Below, one piece after another: positions 34,776 to 45,835 of a DNA stretch of 64,000 nt (positions are counted from its first letter, which is position 1; each line of letters opens with the position of its first letter). The DNA lies in NCBI GenBank assembly GCA_022605955.1, contig JAKCOZ010000326.1, positions 124,001-188,000 on the forward strand. Direction: 5' to 3'. Made by a program: the position numbers and the translations under genes. This DNA comes from Rallus limicola. Lineage: Eukaryota > Chordata > Aves > Gruiformes > Rallidae. The notes under the pieces are model-generated. The model made no database searches. It had not been told where the DNA came from and was given only the letters and a program-made list of their open reading frames with translations.

Positions 34776-35227
34776 TTAAATGCATAAGAATGGATTGTTA
34801 GAGAAAAAAAAACACAAAAAAACTTTTCATCTATGGTTCTAGAGATAGACATCTTTTTTCAAGAACACAATAATGAAATAAATCAAACTATCAATTATAC
34901 CAGAGAAAAACAGTAAATATATTTCAAAATATATGCAATATATTTTGTTGGGTTGAAGGAAAGTCCTGTAAGGCACATTTTCTCTGAGAGGAGGTGAATT
35001 AGGTTGTCCTGAGGTGCAGTTTCATTAGTAGATGTTATGAATGTAGGGTCTATCTGTATACAAAAAGTGTTTGGATTAACATTTTTGAACTGCTGTTTGT
35101 CAGGAGTAAGTTTCAGTAATTTTGAGTTACGTGTAGATCTATGAATCATTGGAATATGTATTATGTTACATTAAAATATGTAAAACACCAAAATTATTTC
35201 CTGGACCAACAAATTCTTAGCTTAAAA

Positions 35228-35302
35228 GTTGTTTGGGTTTATTTTGTTTGTTTTTTTTGGGTTGTGTTGGGGTTTTTATTTGGTGTGGTTTTTGCTTTTT
35301 AA
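35228..35302 (+). repeat. T/G-rich low-complexity tract
   Basis: TTTG- and GGTTTTT-rich tract. Confidence 0.75.
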
Positions 35303-35361
35303 TTCCTGCTTCAATAGATTTAACAATATTGCAAGCAGAAATGCCCAGGAAAGGGTATGAC

Positions 35362-35386
35362 GGGGGGTGGGGGGAGATGGGGTGGG
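35362..35386 (+). other. Canonical G-quadruplex motif
   Basis: Four G runs of 6, 6, 4 and 3 with loops T, AGAT and T on the plus strand. The short loops and long runs make this the strongest non-repetitive G4 motif I noticed in the window. Confidence 0.8.
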
Positions 35387-35389
35387 CAT

Positions 35390-36774
35390 GGTTGGTTATT
35401 TTCTTTGCTTCTTTATTTTAACGGTGTACTATGCAAGATCATATGTTCCCACTCAGAGTTAAACTGACATGATTTTCATAACAGTTTCATGTTTTTTAGC
35501 GTTTGGCATCTTGAAGGTGGAATTTTTCTTCCCAAGGACAAAGCATTGCTACATGAGTTAGAACAGCAACAAGAGACAGGGAACATAACATTTCCTCTTT
35601 TGCTTCTTGGCTCCTTTTTTTGTGCCATATTGGAAAAATTCTATAGTTATTTTGTGGTTTAGATTATCTGCAAAATGGGTGTATTAATAATTACTGTCTT
35701 GCAGAGGTAATTATAAACTGTTAAATACTTATTAATAATTAGAAATGTTTTAATCCCCTTACAGGAAAGGAATTAAATGCAAAGTACTATTATTACTGTT
35801 AATAATGCACAGTGAACTTTCATGCTTATATGTAGTGGTTTCCTCTTTTATCCATTTTCCAGCTTAACATTTACTTTTTAAATTGAAACTATATTAGGCA
35901 AGGTTATTCAGGAGAAAGTAGAATGGTGGATGCAAGGGTAAATTTGAGGTAGGGGGTGAGTTATTGAAGGGAAATGAAGCCACTGACTTCATTGTGTCTC
36001 ACAATAGAACGGAGGAAAGCAGCACAAAAGAACTATTAGTATTAATATGAATAATGACCTATAAATATTCCACTTGTTAACAATGTAATCAATTCTCTGG
36101 TCTCAATGGATGTCTATCTTCCCTTTTGTATATTTGTATATTATAATTTAAATGCATACATTATAATCACTTTTTTGGTTTACTGGTTTAATGTATGAGA
36201 GATTATTAATTTAGAAGTCAGATATTTATTCATTTATATTGGATTGGAATTGCAAAGTCCTTGCTTAGCAGGTTTAGTACACTAAGTAGTTATTCCATAG
36301 GGTAGTAAGGTTAAAAGTGACATGATGCAGGGGTTTCTAAAGCTGACAGAGGCATCTGGTGCTCAGCTCTGGGTACTGCTGGTAGATGCATTGTTTAGAC
36401 AGGTTTCAGCCATAATCATTCTGTTGGATCCCCTGTTGGATGTGCAAGCTCCATACCAGAAGAACATACATTTGTTTTTAAATTGTAGCCTGCTGATAGT
36501 CACTGAGTATTTACAGGTTGGCCAGCTAAAAATGTAAAGTTAGAACACTTATCATGCTATCCTTGGTGGCAGTAATAGGCAGAACCATGATCAAAAATAT
36601 AATTTCACCATTATGAACACTTCCTCGCTCATTGTCTCCGCTCAGAAAGCTTGCTTGACTCCAAGTAGACCTAGTACACAAGAGGTTTGGTGAAGTGGTT
36701 TGTCACCAATTATTGAGGTAAGAAATCTAGTGCATCTAGCCTTGTTATTCTTTCCTCTCCTGGTTTTGAACAGA
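35390..36774. other. Unique AT-rich intergenic DNA
   Basis: No gene or repeat family was recognised. A weak exon-like segment lies at 36646-36717, flanked by CTCAG and GTAAGA but with stops in all three frames. Confidence 0.5.
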
Positions 36775-37305
36775 TGTTGTGGTTTAACTCCAATAAGCAG
36801 CTAAGCACCATACAATTTCTTGTTTACTCCCGCCATGTGCAATGAGCAAAAGAACTGGAAAGATAAAAGTGTGAAAACTCATGGGTTGTGCTGAAGATAG
36901 AAACAAAGCACACTAAGGAATAAATTCTCTACTTCCCATAGGGAGGCAGGTGTTAAGCCATCATGGGCAAAGCAGGGCCCCATCACCTGTAATGATTTCT
37001 TGGGAAGACAAACACCGTACCTCTGAATGTCCACACCTGCTTCCTTCTTCCCCCAAGTTTTATTGATGAGCATGAATTCATGTGATCTGGGGTGTCATGG
37101 TTGTATTCCCTCCGAGTTTCTTGTGTACCCCCATCCCATTTGCTGTGAGCAGAAAACGCCTTAATGCTATGTGAGCACTGTTCAGCAATAATTAAAACAT
37201 CTCTTTGTTATCAATCAACACTGTTTTCATTACAAATAGAAAGCATAATAACATACAACTACTACTAGAGAGACAATTTACTCTATCTCATCCTAAACCA
37301 GTGCA
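36775..37305 (-). mobile_element. Solo LTR of an avian endogenous retrovirus, 531 bp (minus)
   Basis: Begins TGTTGTGGTTTAACTCC with AGCAGCTAAGCACCA and ends near ACTCTATCTCATCCTAAACC-AGTGCA. Between them are AAAACTCATGGGTTG, CTACTTCCCATAGGGAGGCA, GGAAGACAAACACC and CACTGTTCAGCAATAAT, all in antisense order. This is the family of the 17100 and 63209 copies. No clear flanking duplication and no internal viral sequence are seen. Confidence 0.85.
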
Positions 37306-39660
37306 GTAGGTAAACTCGACACTGTCTTACTAAAACGCAGATTGAATTAACTCGCTTTTGGTAAATGACTTTCTCAGTTAATGGATCAGTAAGCCATGGA
37401 AATAATGATCTCTCTCAAAAATAAGTAGTCTATATGCATGTCTTGAATATATCTTTATTGAGAGAAGTCTATGAATATACCTTCTTTGAGAGAAAAGTAA
37501 TTGAACGTTACAGTAAAAAAGACTAAAAATGTCTACCTTCTTTTATTACCTCCTACAATCTTGTTTTTTTATACTACAGGGCTTTGGCTGCATCTTTAAA
37601 ATATAACCAGTTGTCTTTAGGGTATGTGTTGTATTCTGGATATTCCTGGTGTCTAAAATGTCACCAGAATTCTAGGCAAATGAATATTCAGTGACCAATT
37701 AAATGGTCAGCGATATTTGCATGCTTGTAACAATGAAAGAACATTGTAACTGCTGCGTATATATCTGAAACTAGTCCAGCTGATGACCCTTGGTCTCACA
37801 TAGATGTCTGTCTATACTTATGTCTAAAATACAGGTGGGTGTATAGGAATAGATGGACAGAATGACATATGGATAGCCACATGTTGATGGATGGTTGGTT
37901 GGATAAAGCTGGCACTGGGCAAAGAGATGATGAATGGTTTTGCTAGAGATGAGAGCCAGTACTTTTTGTGCCTTGCACATTCTGGAAGCTGGAACTTCTC
38001 ATTGCCATTATCATCACTAAGAGTGCAGTTTCCTCAAAGAAAATCCCAGGCTGCTCTGTTATCAAGCTGTTACAGCACTGTCGGTTTTCAGATGCTCCAA
38101 GTCTTCAGCTTCTTTTGGTTCAGAAAGAGAGATAAGCATCTAATACCCATGTCCCACCTGCTGGACATTAGACTTTGAAAGAGAAAGAGAATGATGTTTC
38201 AGTCTGGAAGGGGGCTTAATCATTTCACTTGTAACACTGTCTAGATTTCTGATAGATTTCTATTACTGGCTGCTTTAATAATGTCTCTCACTCTCTCTTT
38301 CTCACACAAACTTGGGTTTGGTTCCATTTATTCCTTTCCTTCTGATAGACTATAGATCTGTTCATCTGAAGTCATAAATCCTCACTAGTATGATACACAA
38401 TAGGGATTTAGGGTCTTTGCCTTTTGGAGACACAAAGATTTCAGAATCTCTCTTGATAACATTATCTCCTTATATTTTTAATTTCTCAGCAGAAACGTTT
38501 TCTGTAAAATTGAAATATTTTATCTTAAAACCATAGATCTTAGCAGTAACCTTGTACCCTTTAAATATGAGTAAGACCATAACTGAATGCTACCTTTCCT
38601 ATTTCGCCTGGTCAGCTTATGGCATTGTCTACTTCTCTGAACTGCTTGAGAAACAGCCATTCTCTCTTTATCCACAGTATTTAATTTTCTTTTTGCCCTA
38701 GGGATCTTAGCGGAAATTTCTTCCACATGGTTTGTGTTTTGTTTTGTTTTGGGGTTTAGGTTTGGTTTCTTTGGGTTTTTTTCCATTCTGAGCTGGGTTA
38801 TCAAGGTTATTGGAATTACCATTTGGATTTGTTTCATGTTTTTTAGTTAAGATGGTATTATTGCAGTTAAAAATTGATGCTTAAAAAAACCCCATGACTT
38901 TATGTTCTATTTCTACTATTCTGCAGTACTTAATCAAGGGATTCTCAATGTCAGTGTATTTGCATTTATATTGCACTTTTCAAGCAGGTACTTTCTAAAT
39001 TTTTTTTTTTTTTTTAAGGAGCTAGAATAAACTATTAGCTAAATTGCTAGAGAGAAAGGAGAGACATATCAAATTTGAGAAGATTCAGCCTGTTTGCTTC
39101 ATTAAATTCATGTATGAGATATTGTACATGCAAAGTTTTGCCTATCTCCCAGCTGTGGAAAAATTCCCATTTTCACATACTATGAAAATTGCCTTTGATA
39201 AACCAGCAGGTTCTAATTTGTTTTGTTTTATTTTGTATGTGTACTACTTGTTATGTTAAGTGTATGGTATGCTTGGTTTTTTGTTTGTTTTGGGTGTTTT
39301 TTCTCTAACATTCAAATAGTATTTCTTCAAAAAAAAATCTCAGCCAACAGATCTCTTTTCCATTAGATAATTTGGTTGAATGAAAGGGAATACTAATAAC
39401 AGTGTCTAGAATGTTGTATAAATGGATTTTATCACCACCTCTTTTACTATTGCTTTTCCAGACTCCCACTCAAACAGTCACAGAAGTCCCAATCAAACTT
39501 TCAAGCAAATGATAATGTTTCACAGGATATATTGTCATCAATTCATGGGGCATGCTAATCTGGGCTAGCACAGGGTGTCCTAACATATTGCACTGAAAGT
39601 AAGATATCCTGCCCATTGATTGCTAACAGATCTCATTCACCCTTTTCATTCTCTTCTTAG
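37306..39660. other. Unique intergenic DNA
   Basis: No repeat family or gene was recognised. A T/G tract lies at about 38729-38783 and a T run at about 39000-39016. The 95- and 105-residue frames at 37891-38178 and 38520-38837 have no recognisable domains. Confidence 0.5.
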
Positions 39661-39731
39661 GAAAGGAAGGACATCAGACTACTGAATAAGGAGGATATCA
39701 ATCTGTCTTGCACAACATATGCAGCTAAACT
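39661..39731 (+). other. Exon-like segment (71 nt) with strong splice signals
   Basis: Upstream are a TGCTAAC branch-point consensus at 39621-39627, then a pyrimidine-rich stretch ending CTCTTCTTAG at 39660. The segment ends at 39731 and is followed directly by GTAAGTAAGG, a near-ideal 5' splice site. One of the three frames is open throughout (23 codons, beginning ERKDIRLLNKED); the other two contain stops. The length is not a multiple of three. The peptide resembles nothing I know. It could be an exon of a long noncoding RNA, an exon of an unrecognised gene spanning the window, or a pseudo-exon. Confidence 0.35.
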
Positions 39732-39737
39732 GTAAGT

Positions 39738-41166
39738 AAGGCAATGGCTTGGATTTTTTAATATAAAGAATTCAAAGGACTCAGAGTCCTGTAAATTCAG
39801 AGTTTCAGGTGTGATTCATTGGACTTTAAATAGATATATACAGAGCAGACATTTTCATCTGAGCTAGTGACTGCATACCGTCTCTATAGTAAATGGAGAA
39901 AAGTAATCACGTCCAAGGTATGATCCCTCTCATTTTAAAACAGGGATCTAAAACATGCTGTGAAGCACATAATTGTGTTCACTGGCTGTAAAGAAAGATT
40001 ACCAAAGGTGCAGATATCATTATACATATTTAAAGGTAGATAAAAGCTAACTCTTAATTACTGAAATATACAAAGATATTTCTACTTATACATATAAATA
40101 ATATTTATTCATACCTCAAATTTATATGGATATCAAAAATATTTATTCCTTTTTAAGCTTTGTCTAACTAATTCTGTGAATCCCACAAGATACTTACCAG
40201 TTTTTAATTCTAAAAATTACTAAATCATTCTCTTTATCCTGGTCCAGAAAGATTTGTTATAACTATCCCCATTTTGTGCTTTAGAATTTGATATAATTTA
40301 AAAGTCCCTCCAGGCTGTGGAATGTCTCTGGCTGAAAGTATTGAGATTTTTTTTCCCCAGAAATGTCAGGATCTAGAGCTGTTTACACTAACACATGTTG
40401 ACTTCAACAATACCACACTGTATCCAGCACCGAGAAAAAGAGGGAAAAAAAACCCCTAACACATAATAGAAAAATCTGAAGCAAAGCATATAGGATTAAA
40501 AAAATAGTGCCTGAAATGTGGATTAAAATTAAAAACACACAAACAAAAAAGAAACTAAAAAGAAGTAAGTATGTGTGTGGAGGGATTATTTTCTTTTCTG
40601 TTTTATGTTGGATTTTGTTTTGGAAAAAAAACCACAAAAAACCAAACTGAACAACAGAACTGTCCACAAACAAGAAGTGACAAAACAAACAGTGCCTGGA
40701 ATCCCAGGCTCTCTTTTTATGCATATTCCCCTATGTGCAGCTTCTTAAGTGTCCATTTGTTTGCTATGGTAATTTATGTCATTCTGTATTGTATTATACA
40801 CCTAATGCACAGCTGGTCTCCTAATGTAGATTTCTTCACTCTTGCTTCCACATAACCCTTCTTTGCACCAAGTACTTATCTTTACAATTATTTTCCATGG
40901 TCTTTGATTCTCTAGGCAGTGTAGTATTTCTGGTTGCCAAGCTGCTGGAGCAAGCTGGGTACATTCAAATCCAAATGTTTATGTTTTCTACTTCCTAAAC
41001 AAGTAAATTGGGAATTTTGCTTCTTTTAAGCATACAGCTAGTTGTTCAATACTTCTCAGAACCATCCCATGTTGGAGTACTGAGGAAACTTATGAAAAAG
41101 AGAAAGATCTGTTTGGGTTTTGGTTTTTTGTGGGGTTTCTTTAATCAATCTGTGTTACAAAACATT
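39738..41166. other. Unique AT-rich intergenic DNA
   Basis: No gene or repeat family was recognised. An A-rich tract with AAACAC/AAAACC lies at 40439-40560 and a similar one at 40620-40650. Confidence 0.5.
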
Positions 41167-41203
41167 CACACACGCACACAAACACACACACACACACACA
41201 CAA
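41167..41203 (+). repeat. (CA)n microsatellite
   Basis: About 18 imperfect CA units with one G and one A substitution. Confidence 0.95.
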
Positions 41204-41876
41204 GTAGTATAATTTTTACTTGGAACTGCATAGTGTCATTTCAGAACACTTAAAATAGCTTGAAAACCCCCTTGAAGCATTAGCCTAAGCACTGTCCCAA
41301 ATTTAGCTAGAAACGGAGAACCAGACAACTGCAGAGCTAGAGATGGGTGGACACCAAGATTTGTATTCATTTAACTTCTATTAGTTTTGCAAAGATTTCA
41401 GTAGAAATTCCAGTGTTATGGAAAGTATTCCAAGAGTCATGGATAAGGATTTGTCTAATTTTATGTGTTATACAAATGAATCAGGATGAAACATGAAGTG
41501 GACTGAATGTACAGCAGAGGTCAGAACAAACTGTTTAGCCAGGTATCTACACAGCACCTGAGAGATGTTTGTGAACATGCCCTAACCACACAGGCTCAGT
41601 CACAATAGAAACTGGAGACAAGACATTTTTTGGGATGATATCAGCCATAGCTTTTAAAGCCAGAGGCAAGTCAGAGTGAATTCTCCATTGAGCTATTTGA
41701 ATGGGAGTCCTTAAGAACTTCTCATAATGTTTTAACATGTAAAGACTCCAGAGTCGATTGTGAATAGAAGAGTTTGAGAATAAATGTCAGCAACAATTCT
41801 GTTTCTTGTTTCATGAATCTTTGGAAGGTGTGGTACCTTTTCAGAGACTTTATTCAAAGGATTTCTCTTTGGCAGA
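41204..41876. other. Unique intergenic DNA
   Basis: No gene or repeat family was recognised. Confidence 0.5.
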
Positions 41877-42721
41877 GCTGTAGGAAATAAAAGTGGTGTC
41901 CCTCAGGGCTCAGTCCTGGGTTCAGTCTTGTTCAACATGTTTATCAATGACCTGGATGAAGGCACTGAATGTTCACTCAGTAAATTATGGGTGACACTAA
42001 GTTCGGAGGAAGTGTTGATCTGCTTGAAGGTAGGGAGACTCTTCAAGGAGACCTGAACAGACTGGACCAATGGGCTGAGACCAGTGGGATGAGGTGCAGA
42101 GTCCTGCACCTGGGACATAACAGCCCCCTGCAGCACTACAGGCTGGGAGGTGAAGACTTGCTAGACAACTGTCAAGTGGAGAAGACTTGAGGGTGTTGGT
42201 TGACTGATGACTGAATATGAGCCAGCAGTGTGCCCAGGTGGCCAAGAAAGCCAATGGCATTCTGGCTTCTATCAAAAATAGTGTGGTCGGTAGGTCTGGG
42301 GAGATGATTGTGCCCCTGTACTCGGCATTGGTGAAGCCACACCTTGAATGCTGTGTCCAGTTCTGGGCTGCTCATCATAAGAAGGACATTGAGGTCCTGG
42401 AGTGTGTCCAGAGAAGGGCAAGCAGGCTGGTGAAGGGCCTGGAGGGCAAATCCTGTGAGGAGCAGCTGAGACATCTGGGGATGTTTAGCTATGCGAAGCG
42501 GAGGCTGAGGGGAGACCTTATCACCAGCTACAATTACCTGAAGGGAGATTGTAGAGAGGTAGGGGATGGTCTCTACAGCCAGGTGACAGGAGATAGGACA
42601 AGGGGAAATGGCATTAAGGTGCCCCAGGGCAGGTTCAGATTAGATGTTAGGGAAAAAAAATCACTGAAAGAGTTGTTAGGACGTGGAACAGGATGCCCAG
42701 GCAGGTGGTTGACTCACCATC
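41877..42721 (+). mobile_element. CR1 LINE ORF2 fragment, truncated at both ends
   Basis: The longest CR1 coding remnant in the window. It starts just upstream of the reverse-transcriptase [10 protein letters not shown] motif (from 41892) and FINDLDEG. It then covers the catalytic-loop region, the [10 protein letters not shown] segment, the [16 protein letters not shown] segment and the [15 protein letters not shown] segment. It stops at GACTCACCATC near 42721. The usual CR1 3' untranslated region and ATTCTATG tail are absent, which is unusual because CR1 copies normally keep their 3' end. The sequence beyond 42721 is AT-rich and then poly(C). Confidence 0.92.
41892..42712 (+). pseudogene. 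Broken CR1 reverse transcriptase (ORF2) C-terminal half
   Basis: CR1 ORF2 encodes an endonuclease and reverse transcriptase that copy the LINE RNA at its insertion site. Only the region from RT motif GVPQGS onward is left. Frame 1 covers [10 protein letters not shown] to LSKL. A one-base loss at about 41983 then shifts the frame at the catalytic FADD motif, where the aligned residues read as GDTK, so an active-site aspartate is gone. Frame 2 runs from 41987 to 42190 and ends after VEKT at a second one-base loss. The third segment, 42217-42712, is open for about 165 residues up to PGRW; the rest of that 188-residue frame is not CR1. There is no start or 5' end. It cannot make an active enzyme. 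Confidence 0.9.
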
Positions 42722-43139
42722 ATATATGGTATGATGATAAATATCCCCCCCCCCCATCTTCCCCCTTTCTAATAAACAACTGAGTAGTTCCAAGCTGTTT
42801 ATACCAGTGGGTGAAGAAACATATGAAATTAATGACTTTGGTGTCTGTGCTGCTTTCTCCTACTACCCTGAATTACTCTTCGTTTTGGTTAATATACTGT
42901 TGCTTGCTAAGATCATCACTAACTGAATGATTTTCCTGCATCTGTCTATAAAGGCAAGAAAAGTAATGAATAGGTTAAAACATCCTCTCACCCCTAGAAA
43001 ATGCCCTTTCCAGGTCAAGGTTAAAGTCAGAATGGTAAGAGGTGTGTGCAATGGGAGCTTGTTTCTGTTGTAATTGCTAGCAGACTAAGCAGACCCGAGC
43101 CTCCAGGGATGTCAGTCCGTCAGTGGTAAATTGATACAA
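42722..43139. other. Unique DNA with poly(C) run
   Basis: A C run of about 12 bases lies near 42746-42757, just beyond the truncated CR1. Otherwise nothing was recognised. Confidence 0.5.
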
Positions 43140-43620
43140 AACATTCTTGAAAAGTTTGTTTTGCTGCCATTATGCTAATATTTGCTTAGTGAATATGAGT
43201 TTTGTGTGAAACGCCAGCAATCCAGGGGAGAATGAGGCACTTTAAATTAATAAATAACAATAACAATGATGACATCAGGGTCAAGAAAAAGAATGGCTAA
43301 TGAAAACCATCACCTGCGCTTAGCCAGAGCATAAGAGTGAATCCAGCTTGATGTGCACGGGGGAATTCTGGGAATTTAACAATTAAAGGCTATTTCTCCA
43401 GAGAAGAGAGGGCTCCATCTTCCTCGACATTGCTAATGAAGTGTAATTCATTTTACCTCTTCCCCACCTTTCAAAATCAAAGTTCAAGAGGCCGTAGCAG
43501 ACAAATTTCAAAAGAGAGGCATGCATACCTCTTGCAATGCTGCTCATGCTCTTTAGGGAATATTCTCATGTTCTATTAATTATTGTACTTCTTTGGCATT
43601 ATTATTCATGGACTAGCATC
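43140..43620. promoter_or_regulatory. Candidate conserved noncoding (enhancer-like) element
   Basis: About 480 bases of unique, repeat-free sequence with many developmental-factor-type motifs close together. These are a paired SOX-like AACAATAACAATG at about 43257-43269, CRE-like TGACATCA at 43270, an AGGGTCA nuclear-receptor half-site, E-box CACCTG at 43311, and several TAAT/ATTA homeodomain cores. The look is that of vertebrate conserved noncoding elements, but conservation cannot be tested here. Confidence 0.3.
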
Positions 43621-43739
43621 TCAAAATACTTGACTTAGCAGCAGTTCTGGAACTAATACTAATAAGTACAAGACTGTGCCTTGGGTGAAACATGTTTTTT
43701 CTTATAGGTACAATGGAAGGTAATACTTTTCTTTACAAT

Positions 43740-43872
43740 TCAGCCCTTTTTATTTGTTTTGGGTTTTTTTGTTTTATTTTTCTTCTTGGTTTTGTTTGCT
43801 GTTGTTTGATTTTCTTTTTCATAATTATTTTTTCCTGCGTTTTTGCTTGGGTTTTTTTTTCATGTTTGAGCG
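43740..43872 (+). repeat. T-rich, T/G low-complexity tract
   Basis: TTTG/TTTC-rich tract giving hydrophobic (F/L/C) frames that are compositional artefacts. Confidence 0.75.
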
Positions 43873-45449
43873 GAAGGCACTCATTTGCCTAATTATATTG
43901 GTTTCAATATTTCAGATGTGGTGTTTAGAGCATATAATTGGTAACACTGGTTCAGAACCCATAAAAACCCAAGTGATGTTCCTGCTATATAACCAGCAGC
44001 ATAACCACAGATAGAAGTGTGGACAGATAGCAAAGTACCAGAAATTTGTCAAAGATATGAGCCAAGGAGCTTCATAAAGGCAAGAAGCTGCTTTGTAGGT
44101 TCACAAAGAGGTAAGCTGTGTGCAGACTTTTTCAGGAGACAGTCAAACCTCCATCTTGCTGCAGCATTTGCTTAGACATGAGCTCATAATGCATAGAGTC
44201 TTGATACCTTGTCAGCGGAGGCAGTTGGGAGAAATAACTAGAAAGTGGTTACAAATTAATATCAATTTTTGCAAGGAGATTTCAGACATATTAAGGCTAA
44301 AGAAGCTTGCTCTGGTAGCTTGAATGACTGGAATAAATTCCCTTTTAAAAGTCCTTGACACTAAAGTAGCTTTTTCTTCAGAACTGAATGGCCAAAAAAT
44401 AATGTTTTAAACTGGAGTGAATGAATGAAGGCTTAAAAAAACCTGTGCACTTTTTCATTACTTTAGGCAACTAAATTTTCTTAAAGTAAAAAGAGAACAA
44501 GCTCTGTATTTAACTCAATTTTTGGTTTTCTCTGAATCATTAATCTCATTTTAACAACCCAGGAAACCTGGAATTTCAACCTCACTTTACTAAATATTTC
44601 TAGTTAAATTGGAAATTTTCCCACCTGGATTTTGGACATTGTAAATGTTTGTTCAAGATGCAAGCAAGGGTCTGAAATGAGTTCCAACTTTGAGACTTTC
44701 TGTGTCATAAAGACATTCTCTCGTTGCATATATTGTCTTTTAAACATGAAACATGCTCTGTCATCAAGTCAATTAACTTACTAACTAATGATGAAATATG
44801 TGCTTTATGATTTTAAAAATTATAAGTATGTAAACTTTTTAAAATGTCTCTAAAAATAATTCAAAGTACATAAAAGCTTATAAGTAATTTTTAATTAAAA
44901 AAAACGCCAAAGCATTCTGCTATTAAGCAGTCATCTAGATATACTCCTAACATGAACTGCACTGCTAGGAGAGAATTTTTTAATTTTTTTATTTTTTTTA
45001 TTTAGGAGGGATGTGATTTCTTTCTCAAATACTCTTTTAAAAATATGTATAAATTTTTGCAAGAAAACAAGGAAGAAAAAACCTTCTTAGCTTTTGACTG
45101 ATTTTGGCATTGTCTTTACTTATTGGATATCAGTGTGAAGAGCAGATTGCAATGTTTAACTGTCTAATATATGCCATGAAGGATTTCATTGATACTGCCT
45201 TGCTGAATTGTTGGCCATTAAAAGTCTTTCATGCATTTCTACACATTGTTACTAGAGATTGCTTTGTACAAGAGTGCTTTATTAGGATAGGACAATTTGA
45301 TTGATGTCAAACAACATGGAATATATATCACATTTTATGTATACATATATTATATATATCTGAAATGAAACAAGAAGTACAATTTGATGGCATGTAATAA
45401 CACACTGTGTATTCGTGAAAAGTATATGACAATTAACACTATAGTTTTA
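43873..45449. other. Unique AT-rich intergenic DNA
   Basis: No gene or repeat family was recognised; a T-rich run lies at about 44978-45002. Confidence 0.5.
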
Positions 45450-45451
45450 GA

Positions 45452-45625
45452 ACAACGTATGCTGTTATAGCTTTAATTCCAAAAATATACACAGTCTAAT
45501 ATGGTAGTTGTCATCCCAGAAATATACGTGTTGTGATAGTTGTCATTATAGAAATATACATACTGTGATAGCTGTCGTTGTGAAATACATACTCAGTAAT
45601 AGATGTCAGCAATGAAATATAATAA
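45452..45625 (+). repeat. 32-bp minisatellite, 5-6 diverged copies
   Basis: Units built on GAAATATAC..GTGATAGTTGTCATTAT start at about 45481, 45518, 45550, 45581 and 45613, with a more diverged unit before them (about 45452). Spacing is 37, 31-32 and 32 bases. The last unit abuts the SINE relic that follows. Confidence 0.8.
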
Positions 45626-45835
45626 TAATAATAACATCTAGCAATTTTTCATCTAGGGTCTGAAAGAGCTTTAAAAATATAGTATCATGCCCAATTTTTA
45701 GATGGAGGAACTGCTGTCCAGAGAGGATAAGTGATTTGCCCAAGGTCATGCAGCAGACCTGTGGTGGAGGTGGAAACAGAATGCAGATTCTTTTTCACTG
45801 GTCTGGACATTGTACCACATCTCATCAAAATCACT
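45618..45835 (+). mobile_element. MIR-like CORE-SINE relic
   Basis: The plus strand follows the MIR order: AATAATAATAACATCTAGCA, a GAGCTTTAAA block, CCCAATTTTTAGATGGAGGA, CAGAGAGGATAAGTGATTTG, CCCAAGGTCATGCAGCAGAC, then GGTGGAAACAGAATGCAG and a CCAC near the end. The CCCAAGGTCA core is diagnostic of this tRNA-derived SINE group. These elements are ancient in amniotes and only small relics survive in birds. The degree of match suggests either better than usual preservation or a reptile/bird-specific CORE-SINE. Confidence 0.65.
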
